A stretch of 64,000 nt of DNA. Source: Bythopirellula polymerisocia (GTDB lineage Bacteria > Planctomycetota > Planctomycetia > Pirellulales > Lacipirellulaceae). Where the stretch lies: positions 186,001 to 250,000 of the forward strand of contig NZ_SJPS01000005.1 of the NCBI RefSeq assembly GCF_007860015.1. Reading direction: 5' to 3'. Positions 1-8,871 of the stretch are shown here, piece by piece. Position numbers and translations under genes: made by a program. The first letter of the stretch is position 1. Each line of letters starts with the position of its first letter. A model generated the notes under the pieces. It was not told where the DNA came from, ran no database searches, and worked only from the letters and a program-made list of their open reading frames with translations.

Positions 1-4
1 CACG

Positions 5-1195
5 TTAAGCCGGTTCAACTCGATCAAATACGAGCGGGTCTTCTGCACGAGCATTGTTGATTCGGATCGAACGCTTTCCTTCGAGTAGTTCGTCGATGAC
101 ATTCCCCACAACTTCAGATCGCCAACCCTGGGCTAAAGCGGGCATATGTTGATCGCCGTTGATAAGTCCAATGCGATAAGCGATTAACTCTCGTACGTCC
201 GAGGCGGTGCCCACCATACTGGTCGCAATCTCAGCACGACGGCAAATAGTTCCCAAAGCCGGCGCGAGAAATTGCCCGAGCAGATTTAATTGAGAAGGTA
301 GCTCCACTTTGCGGTTTCCTCCATTGAGTCTTTCTGTGGGGCCTTCCAAGCCACACTTAACACAGTCAGCCAGTTCCTGTGCCTTCCGCTTGGCAGGGGT
401 GCGTTCAATGCCACGTATCCCCATGATGCGATCTGGAGAGTCCACCTTGCGTTTGGCGATCTCTACCAAGAGATCATCCCGAAGAATCCTTCGTGGCGGT
501 TGATTGCGGCTTTCAGCCTCTTGCTGTCGCCAGTTCCAAAGCTCCCTAACTATCGCGAGACTCCGCGAGCTGAGTTTTCCAATACCCGAAACGCGGCGCC
601 AATCCTTGCGACTACTGGCAGAAATGACCTCTTGTTGCCAGGAAAGCATTTCGGCAGCGAACCACTCGCTACGTTCGAGCGTTGCCAAAAGTTGGGTGAA
701 TCGCTCATGAAGTGGCAATAAATAGCGGACATCTTCCAGGGCATAATCAATCTGGGCCTTAGTTAATGGCCGACGCCTCCAGTCAGTACGCTGTTCGCCT
801 TTGGCCGGTTGATGCCCCACAAACTTGTTAACGACGGAACTATATGACGAAGGGTATTCATTGCTGCAAAAGCCGGCGGCAATTTGAACGTCGAAAAGGT
901 GCTTAGGGACGGCATCGACTGCTCGAAGGAAAAAATTGAGCTCTTCGCGGCCGGCATGGAGCACAGTGACATGGTCTCCAGACACCATCGTTTGCCAGAA
1001 AGGAGTCAAGTCATCCAAAGCAAGCGGATCGATGGCATCAAGAACGTCCGCAGTAGCAACCTGGATTAAACAAAGCTCAGGATGAAAAGTATCTTCGGAA
1101 ACGAATTCCGTATCGATCCCGATGATCGGAGCGCTCTGCAATTTGTCGCACAGCTTCTCAAGGTCTTCGGGGCTGGTAATGGTCGGAGGGGGCAC
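5..1195 (-). CDS. rnd: Ribonuclease D
   Basis: 3'-5' exoribonuclease of the DEDDy family, which trims tRNA and other structured RNA 3' ends in the cytoplasm. The 396-residue product has the Exo I motif DTEF at residues 28-31, an Exo II region around LHAGREELNFF near residue 80, and an Exo III motif YALEDVRYL near residue 150 with the Y and D expected of DEDDy nucleases. A C-terminal HRDC-like helical part follows (about residues 215-300). Length fits bacterial RNase D (about 370-400). The ATG at 1195 starts right before the exonuclease domain, and the TAA at 5-7 is inside the window, so the gene is complete. It is divergent from nothing nearby and transcribed toward the left edge. Assignment is firm; which RNAs it processes is not visible. 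Confidence 0.93.
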   Translation of the reverse strand: MPPPTITSPEDLEKLCDKLQSAPIIGIDTEFVSEDTFHPELCLIQVATADVLDAIDPLALDDLTPFWQTMVSGDHVTVLHAGREELNFFLRAVDAVPKHLFDVQIAAGFCSNEYPSSYSSVVNKFVGHQPAKGEQRTDWRRRPLTKAQIDYALEDVRYLLPLHERFTQLLATLERSEWFAAEMLSWQQEVISASSRKDWRRVSGIGKLSSRSLAIVRELWNWRQQEAESRNQPPRRILRDDLLVEIAKRKVDSPDRIMGIRGIERTPAKRKAQELADCVKCGLEGPTERLNGGNRKVELPSQLNLLGQFLAPALGTICRRAEIATSMVGTASDVRELIAYRIGLINGDQHMPALAQGWRSEVVGNVIDELLEGKRSIRINNARAEDPLVFDRVEPA

Positions 1196-1354
1196 TTGGC
1201 AGGTATCAAACAGTGGACGAGTCTAGGAAGTACATAGTGGGGAATTGGTTTAATTGGACAGTTACTGGGAGTAGTTTAATCGAACGAAGGTGTCACGAAC
1301 AGCCCGCCTGCGCACAGCAGTATGATAGAATCTGACAAAAAGCAAAGCCAAGCC

Positions 1355-2998
1355 TCAATGGTCCTCCACCGGAGCTGCAACTTGCGTATTGCCGGTCTCG
1401 TGAGGAACTCCATCGACGTGTGAGAGATTCTGCCATTGGTTTAAAAGCATGATCGGCAACAGAATCAAGCAGCTGTAACCCATATAGCCGAAGAAACTAG
1501 GCATTCTCACACCAGATTTTTCCGCAATCGCTTTGACCATAAAGTTGGGACCATTGCCGATGTAAGTCATGGCACCCATAAACACAGCACCGAGACTAAT
1601 TGCCTTGAGAATTATTTCTGGAACACCAGCCGTGACTGAGTGAATCATCGTCGGATCTTGAGCTGTTTTGAAGAACACGAGGTAGGTAGGAGCATTGTCG
1701 AGGAAGGAGGACAAAGCACCTGTAGCCCAGAAGTACCCCCCCGGCCCAAGAGACTTTGCTAACATATCGCCCTGCTCGGTGAGGATTTGCAAGGCAGGTT
1801 GCATGCAGACAAAGATACCTATGAAGAGAGCCGCAACTTCCACGATCGCAGCAAAATTGAAGTTATTTGCTTCTCTTATCTTTTTTGAGCCGAAGTGCAA
1901 GGATAGCGCCACTAAAGCGAGCTGGACGACTTCACGTAAAAACATCCAGGCATGCCAATCGGTACCTGGCACCGCCTTACGAGGATCGAGCAGTGCGACC
2001 GCCATCACTACGCCTAACAGCAAGGGGCCGTTCAGTGCGAGACCGCTAATCTTCAATTTGCGTGTCTGAGAAATGTCACGTTTGATGTCTCGGATGGTTT
2101 CCTGGCGGTAGAAATAGAGTTGATCGATGAGGCAATAAACCAGGAGGAGTAGTCCATTCACCAGCAGCCATGAACGCCACAAAGTGAGAGTCCAGAAGAA
2201 ACTTACCCCTTCCAGATAGCCCAAGAACAGCGGAGGATCGCCAATGGGAAGCAGACAGCCACCGCAATTGCAGACCACGAAAATGAAGAAGACAATTGTG
2301 TGACTTACGTGTTTGCGCTCTTTATTGGTTTCGAGCAACGGGCGAATCAGCAACATGGCCGCGCCAGTGGTTCCCACAAAGCTTGCCAGCAAGCCTCCGA
2401 CGCCCATGAACGCGGCGTTCGTGAGAGGGTCGGCTCGTAGGTCACCTTCTATGCGAATTCCCCCGGCGATTGAGTAAAGGCTAAACAGAAGAACGATGAA
2501 CGGGATATACTCTGCTAGGAGTGCATTTCCCAGCATCGCACCGACGAATCCGGTTTGGATCGCGCTTTCTGACGGTGCCACGGACGAGTGGACAGGCCAG
2601 TGAGACTCAACGGCAGCGTCATGTATAAATGCGTAGTAGCAAAGTGTGATCAGCGCTAGTCCTGCTGCAACCTTAAACCGGCTGGCATTACTCTCCCACC
2701 AATGCTCTGTGGCATGCAAGAGAGGGAACACCGCAATCGCCCCCAGGAGCAAGACAAAGGGTAGTACTGTCCAGACTGGGGGCGCCGTAGCCTCGTCATG
2801 CCCCTCTTCGTGTGAAGGTTCAGAATGCTCAGAGTGGTTCGAAGCGGCGCCTACGACAAGACTCGTCGCATACTGAGGATGGCCCCAAATCGCCGCACTC
2901 AGCAAATAGAGTACCACCACGCTTACGATCGCTATGAGGACTGAGTTGCCTCGACTACGATGTCCACTGGAAGTCATGCTCGTGATATCCGTCGCCAC
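1355..2998 (-). CDS. nhaD: NhaD-type sodium:proton antiporter
   Basis: Integral membrane Na+/H+ antiporter of the NhaD/ion-transporter superfamily. The 547-residue protein has a first membrane segment at about residues 20-40, then a His/Glu/Ser-rich loop (about residues 53-72), then some eleven further hydrophobic segments. Recognisable family features are GxLLASFVGTTGAAMLLIRP-like and CNCGGCLLPIGDPPLFLGYL-like re-entrant regions and a C-terminal SxFLDNAPTYLVFF motif with acidic residues in the membrane. The ATG at 2998 gives a normal cytoplasmic N-terminus. It is a single gene between rnd and a gene on the opposite strand. The His-rich loop could be a pH or metal sensor, which is inference. 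A citrate/arsenite-type permease of the same superfamily is the alternative. Confidence 0.88.
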   Translation of the reverse strand: MATDITSMTSSGHRSRGNSVLIAIVSVVVLYLLSAAIWGHPQYATSLVVGAASNHSEHSEPSHEEGHDEATAPPVWTVLPFVLLLGAIAVFPLLHATEHWWESNASRFKVAAGLALITLCYYAFIHDAAVESHWPVHSSVAPSESAIQTGFVGAMLGNALLAEYIPFIVLLFSLYSIAGGIRIEGDLRADPLTNAAFMGVGGLLASFVGTTGAAMLLIRPLLETNKERKHVSHTIVFFIFVVCNCGGCLLPIGDPPLFLGYLEGVSFFWTLTLWRSWLLVNGLLLLVYCLIDQLYFYRQETIRDIKRDISQTRKLKISGLALNGPLLLGVVMAVALLDPRKAVPGTDWHAWMFLREVVQLALVALSLHFGSKKIREANNFNFAAIVEVAALFIGIFVCMQPALQILTEQGDMLAKSLGPGGYFWATGALSSFLDNAPTYLVFFKTAQDPTMIHSVTAGVPEIILKAISLGAVFMGAMTYIGNGPNFMVKAIAEKSGVRMPSFFGYMGYSCLILLPIMLLNQWQNLSHVDGVPHETGNTQVAAPVEDH

Positions 2999-3105
2999 TT
3001 GTTTAATGCCTCTGGCGGTTGCACTTGCACCGCGCAGCTAAGGTGAAAGGTTAAAGTCTGCTTCTGCGTTCGTCTACGCCTGTCAGTCATTTCTTGGAGC
3101 CAATC

Positions 3106-3270
3106 ATGGCAGTCACCAACGCCCGCGTTGAGGCATTGCACTATTTCAAGTCCTTGGAAATGTTAGGTTACGAGCGGCCTCCTCTTCAGATTCGGGTCTG
3201 GAATCTCAGCTTAGGGCGCCACGTACTATCTCAGACATGCCACAAAATCAGCAGAATCGGACTAGTCTGA
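3106..3270 (+). CDS. Possible 54-residue small protein
   Basis: An ATG at 3106 preceded by TTGGAGCCAATC (GGAG, seven-base spacing) opens a 54-codon frame ending in TGA at 3268-3270. The peptide starts MAVTNARVEALHYF, is moderately hydrophobic and basic toward its end, and matches nothing I recognise. It lies just before the membrane-protein/mfnB pair on the same strand. The ribosome site is the only positive evidence; it could be a chance frame or a leader peptide. Confidence 0.25.
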   Translation: MAVTNARVEALHYFKSLEMLGYERPPLQIRVWNLSLGRHVLSQTCHKISRIGLV

Positions 3271-3352
3271 TGCCGCTTTCGGTGGGCCGAAGTGATCGTT
3301 AGACTTGACCAAGAGAGTTTCTCGGGTCTCCCATCACGCTGTTGAAAGTCCC

Positions 3353-3895
3353 ATGCCAGAAGTCTGGTTGCGTTCAAATCGAAGAGTCATTGCCCTGGGA
3401 CTGCTCCCCGTAGCCCTGCTGTCTGTGGCTGGTGTACTTCTTTATGTGAAAGCCGAGAGTTCTCTGCTGGCAATTGTCGCATTTGGATTTCTTGCTCTGA
3501 GCGGGCTGCTCTTGTTCGTTATTATGAAACAACTCTTCTCACCTCGCGTTGCATATAGCGAGGGCTATGTGCTTTTCTATTTGAAGGCTGGCCCACCCAT
3601 TGCTGTTCCTGTACATGTAGTTGAGGCTTTCTTCCTAGGACAGGGTCCTGCACATCTACCACTAGTTCCTGCTGATAGCCGATTAGCTATCAACCTGGTA
3701 GCTCGCCTATCTCAAAAGGAAACTCAATGGGCCGAAGTTGAGGTGAAGCCGGCGCTCGGTCGTTGGAGCGAGGGTTATGTCAGCATCAGAGGTAGCTGGT
3801 GTGAGCCGCTGACGGGCGATCTGATTCGCCGACTCAATCGACGATTAGGAGAAGTCTCTCGCGAACAAAGCGCAGTAGCGGAGGCTACGCGATGA
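3353..3895 (+). CDS. Hypothetical membrane protein upstream of mfnB
   Basis: Family not recognised. From the ATG at 3353 the product has 180 residues; an in-frame TTG at 3305 would add 16. After a short basic N-terminus (MPEVWLRSNRR) come two hydrophobic helices (about residues 12-31 and 35-53, the latter LAIVAFGFLALSGLLLFVIM-like), then a soluble domain of about 125 residues facing one side of the membrane. The end overlaps the next start as ATGA (stop TGA 3893-3895, mfnB ATG 3892), so the two genes are translationally coupled. That coupling is the only functional hint: it may accompany C1-cofactor synthesis. Confidence 0.75.
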   Translation: MPEVWLRSNRRVIALGLLPVALLSVAGVLLYVKAESSLLAIVAFGFLALSGLLLFVIMKQLFSPRVAYSEGYVLFYLKAGPPIAVPVHVVEAFFLGQGPAHLPLVPADSRLAINLVARLSQKETQWAEVEVKPALGRWSEGYVSIRGSWCEPLTGDLIRRLNRRLGEVSREQSAVAEATR

Positions 3896-4659
3896 GTCGC
3901 CTTGACGAAATTATTGGTAGAGGGCGGCGTCCGAGACTACTTGTAAGCGTCCGGGACGAATCGGAGTTGGAGGATGCAATCTCGGGTGGAGCCGATTGGA
4001 TAGATTTTAAGGAGCCCGACGAAGGAGCCTTGGGTCCTGTGTCTGTCGAAATGGCAAGTCGCATGGTGGAAGCCATCAACGAAAGAACGCCGATCTCAGC
4101 CGCTCTAGGCGAGCTAGTAGATTGGCAAAATTCTCCTTCGCAAAGAATATTGACAGTGCAGGGAATTGGCGTTGTGAAGTTGGGTTTGGCCGGTCTTGCC
4201 TCAGAAAGAAATTGGGAAGCGATGTGGCTAGACTTCAATCAGCATGCATTTGATCAAGGAAAGCAATTGGCAGCAGTAGTCTACGCAGACTGGCAGCGTG
4301 CAGTTGCTCCACAGCCCGATGCTGTACTGGCTATGGCGATTCGAGCTGGGGCTAAGTATGTGCTAATAGACACTTGGGATAAGAAGTCCTGTTCGACGAT
4401 GTCATGTTTCTCACCAGGAGAATTGGAGCAATTCGTAAGCCAGATCAATCGCTCAGGCATGGCAACAGTCCTGGCGGGTAGCCTGCAATTGGCAGATGTT
4501 CCCTCAGCGACAGAAATGGGAGCCGATATAATCGCAGTGCGGGGTGCTGCATGTGAAGGATTGCGTACCAATAAGATTAATCCAGATTCAGTACGAGCAA
4601 TCCGAGAGGCGCTTGATTTAGCAACATCTGCTGACTTTACTGTGACCATAGACCAATAG
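3892..4659 (+). CDS. mfnB: (5-formylfuran-3-yl)methyl phosphate synthase, MfnB-like
   Basis: TIM-barrel aldolase family enzyme (formerly DUF556) that, in characterised archaeal members, makes the furan precursor of methanofuran from glyceraldehyde-3-phosphate. The 255-residue product opens with LLVSVRDESELEDAISGGADWIDFKEP, giving the conserved first catalytic Lys at K40 in DFKEPxxGALG. The second Lys region is LIDTWDKK (K164/K165), and a phosphate-binding LAGSLQL follows near residue 198. Length matches the family (about 235-255). Planctomycetes use tetrahydromethanopterin/methanofuran-type C1 carriers, so the gene fits, but no other methanofuran or formaldehyde-oxidation gene is adjacent. 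Its only partner is the coupled upstream membrane protein. Confidence 0.85.
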   Translation: MSRLDEIIGRGRRPRLLVSVRDESELEDAISGGADWIDFKEPDEGALGPVSVEMASRMVEAINERTPISAALGELVDWQNSPSQRILTVQGIGVVKLGLAGLASERNWEAMWLDFNQHAFDQGKQLAAVVYADWQRAVAPQPDAVLAMAIRAGAKYVLIDTWDKKSCSTMSCFSPGELEQFVSQINRSGMATVLAGSLQLADVPSATEMGADIIAVRGAACEGLRTNKINPDSVRAIREALDLATSADFTVTIDQ

Positions 4660-4910
4660 GAGAATTCAACTAGTAGACGAAAGTATCATAAAACGGTATC
4701 AATCCGAACCTCCGATGTCCAAGCATGAAAAAATGCTTGACTAATTGTGGAAATCAGCGATACTCGTGGGCTGTACGACCAGTTTGTTCGGGGGATTAGA
4801 AGCAAGCGGTTTTCAGCAATGTTGTTGTGAATCAACTACGCCTTTCTTATCAAGCCTTTCAACGAATCGGTTAGGATAGTTCGTTTCTGTGTTCAAATGA
4901 GGATCGGATC
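4660..4910. other. Short intergenic stretch with a small hairpin
   Basis: About 250 bases without a gene. A six-base inverted repeat AAGCAT...ATGCTT (4721-4738, six-base loop) follows mfnB but has no T-run, so it is a weak terminator at best. Nothing else is recognised. Confidence 0.4.
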
Positions 4911-5108
4911 GTGCAAAAATCTGTTTTGGAAGCAATCAGAGAGGGCGTCTGGGATTTTGAACCGAAATCAGTCAAAGAAGACTGCTTTGATCCCACGGGT
5001 GCCATGCCGGGAACGCGAGAGAAGCTGTCCATATTGGCCGAACGTGTTGAGTCAGGATTGCCCCTCTGGCATGGTAGCGATCGCACGGAATATGATGACG
5101 AGCGTTGA
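4911..5108 (+). CDS. Conserved small hypothetical protein
   Basis: A 65-residue soluble acidic protein starting at GTG 4911 (MQKSVLEAIREG). The central PTGAMPGTREKLSILAERV and the ending GLPLWHGSDRTEYDD look like a small planctomycete family that I have seen as unnamed proteins; no function is known to me. No membrane segment or metal motif is visible. It precedes the PHA-system-like gene by 66 bases on the same strand, so a joint transcript is plausible. Confidence 0.6.
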   Translation: MQKSVLEAIREGVWDFEPKSVKEDCFDPTGAMPGTREKLSILAERVESGLPLWHGSDRTEYDDER

Positions 5109-5174
5109 GGGCCGGTAACCTTTACGACGCTGATCGCGATAAGATTTTGGACTAACTGCAACGGAGAGGTTTCT

Positions 5175-5480
5175 GTGCCAAAGTTACACTTGGAGATTCC
5201 CCACACACTTCCACAAAATGAGGCACAAGATCGGCTTGAACGATTTGCCGAGTCACTCCATGGCCGCTTTGGTGACCAAGCCAAGGACGTGACTCAGTCC
5301 TGGACGGACAATGTGTTGTCTTTCGGTTTCAAGACTTTTGGAATGAGGATCGATGGCAAGATAGGTGTCGAGCCCGACAAACTGGTCGTGAGCGGTGACC
5401 TGCCTATTGCTGCGATGATGTTCAAGGGTAAGATCGAATCCGAGATACAGCAGCAGCTTGAGCGGCTTGTTCGGGTGTGA
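5175..5480 (+). CDS. Polyhydroxyalkanoic acid system family protein
   Basis: A 101-residue soluble protein from GTG 5175, preceded by GGAGAGGTTTCT. It matches the small PHA-system/PHA-granule-associated family in length and pattern: an N-terminal helix-rich half (LPQNEAQDRLERFAESL) and a C-terminal beta half with FGFKTFGMRIDGKIGV and LPIAAMMFKGKIESEI. In other bacteria such genes sit near PHA synthesis genes; here none is nearby, so a role in PHA storage is family-level inference only. Confidence 0.72.
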   Translation: MPKLHLEIPHTLPQNEAQDRLERFAESLHGRFGDQAKDVTQSWTDNVLSFGFKTFGMRIDGKIGVEPDKLVVSGDLPIAAMMFKGKIESEIQQQLERLVRV

Positions 5481-5512
5481 AATTCAACGCTTTGCTAATT
5501 CGTTCAAGTTGG

Positions 5513-6730
5513 CTACTCATCACCTGTAGATAGTAGTAACTTGCCACTTTCTATTCGGTAGCCAACGCCAACTTGTGTGATCAGCTCTTGCAATAGCGTT
5601 GATAGATCGGCATCGACTACTTCACAAGAGATAAGCCGCTGTCGCGGGTCTGCAGGAGAATCGAGCAGCCCCTCTTCCCAGACGACTTCTAACTGGACTT
5701 GCCGGGCGATCGCAGTGATCACTTTCCCGAAGGGTTCGTTTTCCAATTTCAAACTGAATACCTGACGGGCACGACCAGCTTGACGATTCTGTCCACGTGA
5801 TGATTTTCCAGCAAGGAGTTCGGAGAAACGAACGTGGTCCTCCCATCGACCTGTCGCGGTCAGTCCTTCACCTTGCCGCTCGATGTGAAACTGAGGTGAT
5901 TCACGGCTCAATTGGGCGATGGCTGCTCGCGATTTCTGCCCGGCTTCATATGTGAGTGTGATGTTCACCGGCCGTGGGATTTGTACGACCGTGCATTTGT
6001 CTCCAGTTGGTGAGATTTGACAGGTCAGATCAAAACCGGCCAAGAGCAGGACGACCCGCTCGACCAGAGGCAAGGGTGGCAGCTTCTTCGCCGCCCACAG
6101 ATCGTGCTCGATCAATTCAGAAAGATGGAGCGTGATTCCTTGATCGTTGAGCCATTCAGTAAGCAATGATCTCGGTTGGCTTAGCCGCGGCCAGCTAATA
6201 GGACTGGTGCGCATCCATAGGACTCTCTTAGCGGTTGATAACCCCTCAACGGACTGCTTCGCCAGTTCAAGAAGCGTGGCAATCTCTCTAGCGGCATCTC
6301 GTGGCCCGACATAGCAGATGTTTCCCAAGGGAGACCAACCCAGCGAGTTTAGTTTAGTTAGTCGATCGAGGACCTCAGTAAGAGGAACGTCATTGAACTG
6401 CAAGTCCACGGTCCGCTGAATATCTACGCGGCGATCCACCCAGAATGGAATTCCTTGAGAAGCGGCCAAGCGCTCTAGAACGACTCCTAAGGATTGCCCC
6501 TTCCAGACGGCAGAAACAGGTGCATTGAGGCGAAAATACCATTGACCAGTAGGAGGAGCCAAATGTTCTGCGCCTTCGATTCGGCTATGGTCCAATGAGA
6601 TCAGCACCACAAGAAACCCGACTCGCCACCCGCGCAGCAAGAATCTACAAAAATTGCAAGCAAATTTTCGCAAATATTTTTCCCTCTGCTGGGATTGAAT
6701 TGCGGATATAGCGATTGCCCCCCTTTCCAT
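5513..6730 (-). CDS. Secreted or membrane-anchored protein with STN-like repeats
   Basis: Unnamed 405-residue protein. A basic N-terminus is followed by one hydrophobic segment at about residues 31-47 (signal anchor). The exported part has repeated short secretin/TonB N-terminal-like modules: ISAVWKGQSLGVVLERLA...VDRRVDI...VPLTEVLDRLTKL near residues 75-130, and again near residues 335-400 (FGKVITAIARQVQLEVVWEEG... LLQELITQVGVGYRIESG). Such modules occur in secretins and in planctomycete hypothetical proteins; no secretin channel domain is present. The gene is convergent with the PHA-family gene and divergent from the HEAT/TPR gene. Function unknown. Confidence 0.72.
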   Translation of the reverse strand: MERGAIAISAIQSQQREKYLRKFACNFCRFLLRGWRVGFLVVLISLDHSRIEGAEHLAPPTGQWYFRLNAPVSAVWKGQSLGVVLERLAASQGIPFWVDRRVDIQRTVDLQFNDVPLTEVLDRLTKLNSLGWSPLGNICYVGPRDAAREIATLLELAKQSVEGLSTAKRVLWMRTSPISWPRLSQPRSLLTEWLNDQGITLHLSELIEHDLWAAKKLPPLPLVERVVLLLAGFDLTCQISPTGDKCTVVQIPRPVNITLTYEAGQKSRAAIAQLSRESPQFHIERQGEGLTATGRWEDHVRFSELLAGKSSRGQNRQAGRARQVFSLKLENEPFGKVITAIARQVQLEVVWEEGLLDSPADPRQRLISCEVVDADLSTLLQELITQVGVGYRIESGKLLLSTGDE

Positions 6731-6958
6731 ATTCTACTCGCCCACGTGAATCTGCGGAAACTGCAACACAAATTCGTTGAGAAAAAATGACTAGTAATTA
6801 AACTGAAATAGTAGGGCGGTAATTACACTCTTCTGAAGCAATACCGCACTGCACTGGATCGTTCTTCTGGTAGTCGTCGAGCTGGAGTGCTCGATTTGGG
6901 GACAAATTTCTGGGAAGGCTAGTTCTGTCTTTTCCGAAAATAAGGGATATCTCTTCTC

Positions 6959-7624
6959 ATGAGTCAAAATTTCACCCAGCGGCCTTTGCTCATCTACCAC
7001 TACGAGCGGTATCAGATCGATCAAAACATCGGTTCTTATATCCGCAGCGTCTCTTCCAGCTATACCACAGGAGGATTGGAACGTTTGCTAGCTGGCGGAG
7101 AGATTGCCGTCCGACGGGGAGCCGTTTTGGCACTCGGGCGACTGGCGGACTATCGCTCCAACTCGTCAGTGGGAAGAGCCCTCGTAGACAAAGATCGCGG
7201 TGTGCGAACGCTGGCCGAAACGGCCATCCAACAGCTCTGGATGAGAATCGGCACTTCGACCCAACAGCGGCACTTGGTGGCGATCGGTGAACAGCTTGAC
7301 GACAAGGAATTTGAACGTGCCGCCCAACTTGCGACGGCATTGGTTGAAGATGCACCCTGGGTTTCCCAGGCCTGGTACTACCGTGGCAAGGCATTTCTGC
7401 AATTGGGACAATACGAAGCCGCCAGCCGCGACTGCCATCAAGCTTTGGAAGTCAACGCGTTTCATTTCCTGGCTGCTTCGACCATGGGACAAACTTATTT
7501 GCAAATGAACGACTCGATCTCGGCGCTGGATTCATTCCGCCGGGCTTTGCGACTGAATCCAAATATGGAAGAAGTCCGCGCCCAGGTCATCCATCTGCAG
7601 CGCACTCTGCGAGACAAAAGCTGA
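6959..7624 (+). CDS. HEAT/TPR repeat protein
   Basis: A 221-residue soluble protein from ATG 6959. The first half contains HEAT-like helices (GGEIAVRRGAVLALGRLADY, then DRGVRTLAETAIQQLW) at about residues 46-100. The second half has TPR units (APWVSQAWYYRGKAFLQLG... and FHFLAASTMGQTYLQMND...) at about residues 135-205. These are protein-interaction scaffolds; the partner cannot be told from the sequence. It stands alone on the plus strand, divergent from the STN-like gene with a 228-base gap between them. A GC-rich inverted repeat follows the stop. Confidence 0.75.
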   Translation: MSQNFTQRPLLIYHYERYQIDQNIGSYIRSVSSSYTTGGLERLLAGGEIAVRRGAVLALGRLADYRSNSSVGRALVDKDRGVRTLAETAIQQLWMRIGTSTQQRHLVAIGEQLDDKEFERAAQLATALVEDAPWVSQAWYYRGKAFLQLGQYEAASRDCHQALEVNAFHFLAASTMGQTYLQMNDSISALDSFRRALRLNPNMEEVRAQVIHLQRTLRDKS

Positions 7625-7650
7625 GCAGTTGTAGCCTCACTCATTCGAAG

Positions 7651-7669
7651 CCCGCCTAGCGACGGCGGG
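7651..7669 (+). terminator. GC-rich inverted repeat after the HEAT/TPR gene
   Basis: CCCGCC (7651-7656) and GGCGGG (7664-7669) form a six-base stem with a seven-base loop 27 bases after the stop codon. There is no T-tract, so it is only a possible terminator or small palindromic repeat. Confidence 0.35.
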
Positions 7670-8871
7670 TTGCACAGAGCCAACCATCTTTGCTCACTTC
7701 TGCGCACCGTGGCAGGGGTTTTGTCACGGTCTTTTCGTAGAAATCTTTTTTTACAAAACAAAACTCCCTCTTTTTCTATTAGTCATGCTCGCTTCAACTC
7801 ATTGGCAGGTCAGGACTTGTGTTGCATCCGACTCTCTAGGTTTATGTGAGTTTTGTAACACAAAACTATGGCTCCTCGTGACAAAAAGAAATCGCTTCGC
7901 GCAATTGAAGGCCAGGCGCTCTACCGACGGATCTCTAGCCCAGTCGCTGCGAGCGAGGTGGCTACCTGAGCTAGAGTGGAAAGGGTTCAATTGTCAAAGA
8001 TCTGCGCAGCACGAACGTGGGCCACGGCAACTTGTGCAAGGCCGATTCTAACAAAACGCGCGGCCAAAAACTTGCGCAAAGTTGCGACAAAGTGTAGGAA
8101 CAGATAGAACCTTCACACACGCCTGTATCGCCCAGGTTTCGGGAGCCACGACAATGCAATCAACCCTGCACGGGCAGTACTCCGATTAACCTTTTAAGAA
8201 TGAATCTTCTTCTACAGAGCCGGTCGGGAGCCTTGTTCGAAAACGACTCTCTTCCCCTTTGTTTCCCTGCAGGACGTCCCCCTCTTCGTTGCGGAGTGAA
8301 ACCGTCAGTTGCCGTGCATGTTGGTCGATTCCAAGGCTTAACATCGATAGGTTTCCTGTGGTAGTGGGAGGTGATGGACAGCATCCCTCAGCGAGAGGAT
8401 AACCGCTATTTTTTCAAGACTTTTTCATATGATGTCACGGAACCGTGCTAGCTGCAGTTATCGTTAGCGGATTCGCACACTTCCGCAGATAGCTTGTTCT
8501 TCCCAACGGAGTTGGGTTTTCCAACTTCCGCAACTCGAGAAGCTCTCAATAGTGCAGCAGACCTTTGGGCGTCTGCAGTTTCTGACGCTCGCTCGCACTA
8601 CACCTCCTCGGGATCGAAGTTTGTGAATCAGGCCGTCTAGAAATTTTTCGCGAAGAAAGCCGAAGCAGTGCTTTGGCGGGGGACAGCGTAGATTTTGGAC
8701 CTGCCGAGCGTCCTTGATATTCAGTATGGTGTCGGTTGGGTGGGCAGGAAAGTCGTGTCGCAATCAGCCGGGATTTGCTAGACTATTTGGACGGTTAGTC
8801 AGTTCATGGTGTGCCGGAGAACACCTTTCAATTCCTACATAGGCTTATTCGCCAACCAGGTTGCTGAATTC
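7670..8871. other. 1.2-kb stretch with no supported gene
   Basis: Frames here lack ribosome sites and recognisable protein features. There is an eight-base perfect inverted repeat AGTTTTGT-AAC-ACAAAACT (7849-7867) that looks operator-like. A TGCGCAAAGTTGC 13-mer near 8072 recurs near 9581. No RNA gene is recognised. Confidence 0.5.

Noticed and set aside
7785..8051. Plus-strand 88-codon frame
   Set aside because: No ribosome site and no protein-like pattern.
8464..8763. Minus-strand 99-codon frame
   Set aside because: No ribosome site, no recognisable domain, Cys/Arg-rich composition typical of chance frames; left as gene-free.
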